Below are positions 59,784 to 64,000 of a DNA stretch of 64,000 bases, one piece after another. Below the pieces are notes generated by a model, which did not search any database, had not been told where the DNA came from, and saw only the letters and a list, made by a program, of their open reading frames with translations. Each line of letters opens with the position of its first letter. Positions within the stretch are counted from its first letter, which is position 1. Position numbers and translations under genes: made by a program. The stretch spans positions 24,148,288 to 24,212,287 of the forward strand of contig NC_036451.1 of assembly GCF_002775205.1 (NCBI RefSeq), in the 5' to 3' direction. This stretch comes from Xiphophorus maculatus (taxonomy: Eukaryota; Chordata; Actinopteri; Cyprinodontiformes; Poeciliidae).

Positions 59784-59815
59784 CTTTCAGCAGTTTCCTC
59801 CCGGTAATCCGAATC
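59784..59815 (+). repeat. 32-bp exact direct repeat, copy 2 (likely source)
   Basis: It lies in GC-balanced unique sequence with no palindrome nearby, so it is the probable donor of the copy at 57102-57133. Confidence 0.93.
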
Positions 59816-61989
59816 TATTTGCGGACGCCGCATCTGCTGCACGGGATGCGTGCATGAAGAGAGGAGGCAGCTGGGGCGATTATGGCGTGAAGATGGGAAC
59901 AGAACGAGGGGGCTGATGCCACAGCGCGGAGGGTTCAGGTGTAATCTTTTGATTGTCGCCGATGCTCCATAGTCTGGGCATGCTGAAGGTGACCAGGTCC
60001 AACACACATAATCAGATTTTCACACAAAGAACTCGGCTGAAAAAAGATGGAGGGGAAAAATAGTGCAATAGATAAACATTGCAACGACAATGTTTGTTGC
60101 GATTCATAAAAACAAACGTCTTGCTCTCTCCCTGCTTCCAGTACTCTCTTGATTTTCAGCGTTTTAGGTAAATCTGTGTCATATTTTGGGATGATATTGA
60201 CATGAACAGTGAGAGTTAATAAATATATATGTACTTACATAAGTGAAGTTATTGCATTTATAGCTGTTCTTTTAAATATTAATGTTGCGCATACATACTA
60301 CGATGATGATATATATTTGTGATTCGTATTGCTGTCTGACCAAAAAACACAAAACGATCAAATTCTAAAGCCTTGATCTGCTGATATATATTTTAGCAAA
60401 ACCTTTTTAAAGCACTAAAACGTTGTCATTTTCCTAAAAGTAAGTAGTTTTGTTTGCCAAAACTGATTTTGAAAAAAAAAGAGTAAAACAATGAAATAAA
60501 AAAATGACCGCCTTTTTTTTTGTGCCAAAGATGATTTAGGTAAAAAAAAAATTGGCACAAAATGACTTAAGCCATTATTTTAGGAAGGTGACAATATAGG
60601 AGAATCAAAAGAACTGCATTTAACATTTTTTATGATCTTCCTGTCTTTTTGTATACTAGAAGCAGACCAGATGTGTCATTGAGAGAGCAGTAGCTGTAAA
60701 AAAAAAAAAAAAGATGTTGGAGGGTTTAAAGAGAAAGAAGTATAGAGAGAATACAAGGCAACACCCTAGACGTCTGCTTCTACACCTGCAGAAAGAGAGA
60801 GAGAAAAAAAAGAAAAACAGAGCAGTCCAGGATTTCTAAATGGCAACTAATATTTCTAAATCTAGTGTGTTGCATAACCGGCAAAGAAGCTGGAAGCTTT
60901 AAATGCTAAAAAAAAAAGGCAAATGTGCAATCTGTTTAGCCTTCCTGTTATCTGCTGAAGACTCACTAGCAAACAGCCAACTTTAAATCTTTAATCTTTG
61001 TCACACGCTAAAGTATCAGTACACCCTGATTAGTAAAATGTCTGTTTTGGGTTGAGTTTCTAACAGTCAATCTGAGAATAGCGTTCTCTGTGCATCTCCA
61101 TACTTTGATATGTGGTTATCTCATTATTTAATATAAGTGAGGGCAAAATGTGTATAAACCTACGCTTTAACTAAAGCTTTGTTGTCTTATTGCACGGCCC
61201 ATTTCTTAATGTTTTCTTGAGAATATGCTGGGAGATTTCAGAATCTGTCCTTCTTCCGATTTATGTTCACCAAAAAGAAACTCGACCTTTTAAAATGACA
61301 GTATTTCGCCAATTCACAATCGATTTTTAGGGATTGTTTCTCTACATTCTGTGTTTTTCAGTGCTACCCACACATTTATTCAGTCTTCCACCATGGCGGA
61401 CGCACAGAATTAGTCAATATAAAGGACAGAAGATTTTATTTGCATTGTGACTTTACAGACGGCAACGCACGTTATTCTTGGACCGCTCTGTGTTGCTTGA
61501 ATTTCCTTATTCTGTATGTTTTTTTTTTTATTTTTTGCTCTAAATATTTCAGGAATGATTCTAGAACCTTTGCATGCCTGCTGAAGATCAGCAAATATAT
61601 TTTTTTGGGAAGTCTTTTGAAATTGTGTTTTTGTTGTGTGATGATGATTCACACCCAGAAACGTTTGACCTGGAGGTCAGACTTTGGTAGCTCTTTATTC
61701 CTTCAATGAAACATGGCGCCCACTCACACCCGACTGCCGTTAAATTGGTTTTTAAAACTTAAATGTAGTTTCAAGCTCAAACTAGTTACTAATCGCGGAG
61801 GTTTGGATACTTTTGTCATGATAATATAACAATAAAAATTTGTTATAGTAGAGTTTGGTACACCTTTATCCACAACAACAAAAAATAAAGACTCTTTTTA
61901 TAGTTGGGTGAGAGTTGATCTGTACATATAATGATTTACATTGAACAAATTTGAGTTCTAAGATGCTCTACCTGCTTTGACCTCCGTAT

Positions 61990-62990
61990 ACAGAGTAATT
62001 AGAGTTTACATCCTTTGAACATGTTCACGTTTTGTCATGCTGCAACACAAAACTCGGTTGTGTTTTATGAGGATTTTATGTGGCAGACATAAAAGTAGTG
62101 CATAATGGTGAAGTGGAAAGAGAAGGCTACACAATTTCAAAAAGATTTACTCACCAAAATGAGAGCCATGAATTAAAATGAAGCTCCCGTGATGAGTCAG
62201 TACCTTCCAGAAACGTCCTTACCTCGAACTACATCTGTGATTCTTTTTGGGCGGATGGGACCAGTTTTTCTTTTTTCTTTTTTGGCTGTTCTTGGTGAAG
62301 AGTGTCTCTTTTTCATTACTTTCCTGGATTTAACTTTGACTGGGCCATTCGTGGCATTAAAATTAGCCAAGTGCCTCAAAGCATTTTTTAAGGAGTTACT
62401 GTTCATGATTAACGAACTTGGAAACAACATACTGAACTTGTATGTAGAAAGACAGTAAAATCAATAGGTGTTTTGTGTAAAGTTTATTATTTTATGAACT
62501 GGTCTTGCATGTTGACATTATATGACAGCTTAATACATCCACATTTAATATATTGAAACAATGTCTGGAGTGCTACATGTCAATAACATCTCCATACGAG
62601 GTACAAGATTCTGCTAATTCAGAAGAAATTTTTAAGAATAATGACTTTTCCAAACAGACTGTCTTCATCTGCTCCTCTTTTTCTTAATCAAACATAAGGT
62701 TTTGATTATATTTAATGTGAACATTTATTGTAGATTTATTTTTATGTACAAGTATGTACATCTAGCTTCAGATTTGCCAATAGTTTTTCAAATCTTTTTC
62801 GCTAAATATTCTGATCTTTACCCTTTTTCAACAAGACGCCGTCATGACTCTCACTTACGCAGAACAGCAATTAAGCAAAATGCACTTCAGCATAGATGGG
62901 CTTATCGGATACATACACTGAAATGTGTATTCTGAAAGTGACACAAGTATGAAAAAAATTTGAGTATGAATACTTTTCCAAAGCGCTGAA
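61990..62990. mobile_element. Degenerate Tc1-like repeat
   Basis: The left end is CCTTTGAACATGTTCACGTT and TTTATGAGGATTTTATGTGG, followed by AAGTAGTGCATAATGGTGAA. The right end is TGAGTATGAATACTTTTCCA. These are the terminal signatures of the family also seen at 15640, 22745 and 47785. No intact frame. Confidence 0.6.
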
Positions 62991-63694
62991 TTAGTGACTA
63001 ATGTTTTTAGACCATTTCAGCCACTCAACCATTCCATCTATCCTACTGCAGAATGCATTTAAATATGGAGTTAAATTCTTTATGTGGCAGTGCTGAAAGT
63101 GTTACTTTGCACACCAATGAGATCTAGTCTCTTCTCACCAGAGTAAATTTTATGACAACTCTTTGGTACAGAAAGTACCCGGATTAAAAGTGCAGCATCC
63201 TGCTAAAGTACGTCAGATCGGGTCGAGCGCACTGGAACACGAAGAAGCTTTTGTTTTACTCCTCATCTTTAATTGATGTTTTTGTCAATGTAAATTATGG
63301 ATACCAACAAAGAGGATCCAGCATTTCATTTGTGACACAATATGCTGTGAACTCGGTGTTTTATGGAGACGTTCCGGTAGGAAATGAGACGCTGCTAGAT
63401 TCAGACATTGAGACTGTTGTTGCTAAGCATGGTTTCCAACAGAAATGCCGACATGCAACAGGAACGCGCACACACACTGAAATCTCGCTGTGTTGCGGCA
63501 TCCTGAGCGAAGAGCTGGCATACCCCCAAAGAAAATAATCTTGCCTTCGAAACATTGTCTCATGACTTTTTGTGCTTCCTCAAATTTCATTTTTAAACTT
63601 CTGATGCTGAAAACTGCTACCTTTGAGTGTTCAACCCCTTGTGACAACTTACTCACCAAAGGTTGTTGTTGTTGCGTTAAGGAATGGGATGTTC

Positions 63695-63870
63695 AGTGGT
63701 GGAGAAAGTACTCAAAAAATGTACTTAAGTAAAAGTACAAATACACAGGCAAAAATGTACTCAAGTAAAAGTCAAAGTACCACATTAACATTTTACTTAA
63801 GTAAAAGTAAAAAAGTACTGGCTTTTAAAAATACTTAAGTATTAAAAGTAAAAGTACTTGCTGAATACAT
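63695..63870. repeat. AAGTAAAAGTA-rich dispersed repeat
   Basis: Many overlapping TACTTAAGTAAAAGTA and AAGTACTC words occur in a short stretch, characteristic of a common fish interspersed repeat. The class is unknown to me. Confidence 0.6.
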
Positions 63871-64000
63871 AACCTAATCGCTAATATCATTAAGTGTGCC
63901 GATACTATTTAATTTGAATACATCATAAATGTGCCATTTTAATAAACAATGTCACAGATTAAACATGTTCTTATTGTGTTTATTCTCTGTAAGAGTTTAG

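Larger units (their letters stand above)
56894..64000 (+). other. cdkl5: CDKL5 intron after the second coding exon (continues past the window)
   Basis: No further CDKL5 exon could be found. It contains the palindrome patchwork at 57.05-57.18 kb, a hAT-type repeat end near 58230-58335, a GC-richer unique block at 59040-59960 that may be conserved regulatory DNA, a Tc1-like remnant at about 61990-62990 and an AAGTAAAAGTA-rich repeat at the end. Confidence 0.6.

Noticed and set aside
56894-64000. Search for the third CDKL5 coding exon (ETHEIVAIKKF-like)
   Set aside because: No matching sequence with splice sites was found; the exon must lie beyond 64000.

Overview
The window is vertebrate nuclear DNA, almost certainly from a ray-finned (probably percomorph) fish. 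The genes are intron-rich with ordinary GT-AG introns and vertebrate-type proteins, the intergenic DNA is AT-rich, and the repeats are of kinds common in teleosts: Tc1-like and hAT-like remnants, a Rex3/RTE-like LINE end with a GATG-type tail, L2/Rex1-like LINEs, a tRNA-derived SINE, and CCAT, AT and ATT microsatellites. There is no bacterial or viral gene content. I could not fix the species.

Four protein-coding loci can be recognised from the translated sequence, in the order NHS (+, 3' end only), RAI2 (+, complete single coding exon), SCML2 (-, complete, 14 coding exons assembled here) and CDKL5 (+, first two coding exons only). This is the gene order I know from human Xp22 (NHS, SCML1, RAI2, SCML2, CDKL5) minus the mammal-specific SCML1, so the window is a compact conserved-synteny block.

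Layout: 1-2609 last three coding exons of NHS, then about 2.7 kb of 3' UTR. 5.3-11.76 kb intergenic. 11.76-11.99 kb CpG-rich candidate promoter and non-coding exon 1 of RAI2, an 8.3 kb intron with transposon remnants, and the RAI2 coding exon at 20347-21963. 22-30.5 kb intergenic between the converging RAI2 and SCML2 genes, mostly repeats. 30547-42043 SCML2 coding region (two MBT repeats, basic linker, SLED domain, SAM domain; 697 residues predicted), with a candidate first exon near 43.9-44.1 kb. About 3 kb further a CpG-rich segment at 46.85-47.15 kb is the likely CDKL5 promoter and non-coding exon 1, so SCML2 and CDKL5 are divergently arranged. CDKL5 has its start codon at 52628 and its second coding exon at 56859-56893; the remaining 7.1 kb to the window end is intron.

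The four genes are neighbours by ancestry rather than an operon. NHS is an actin/WAVE regulator, RAI2 a CtBP-binding nuclear co-regulator, SCML2 a Polycomb (PRC1-associated) MBT/SAM protein, and CDKL5 a CMGC kinase. I found no convincing new multi-gene system. The most interesting signals are: two predicted GC-AG introns, one with an overlapping GT donor that would truncate NHS; tandem in-phase donors in SCML2; an upstream ORF in the CDKL5 leader; a set of perfect, very short-loop palindromes; and a patchwork at 57.05-57.18 kb holding two palindromes and a 32-bp exact copy of sequence 2.7 kb away, which looks like templated break repair.
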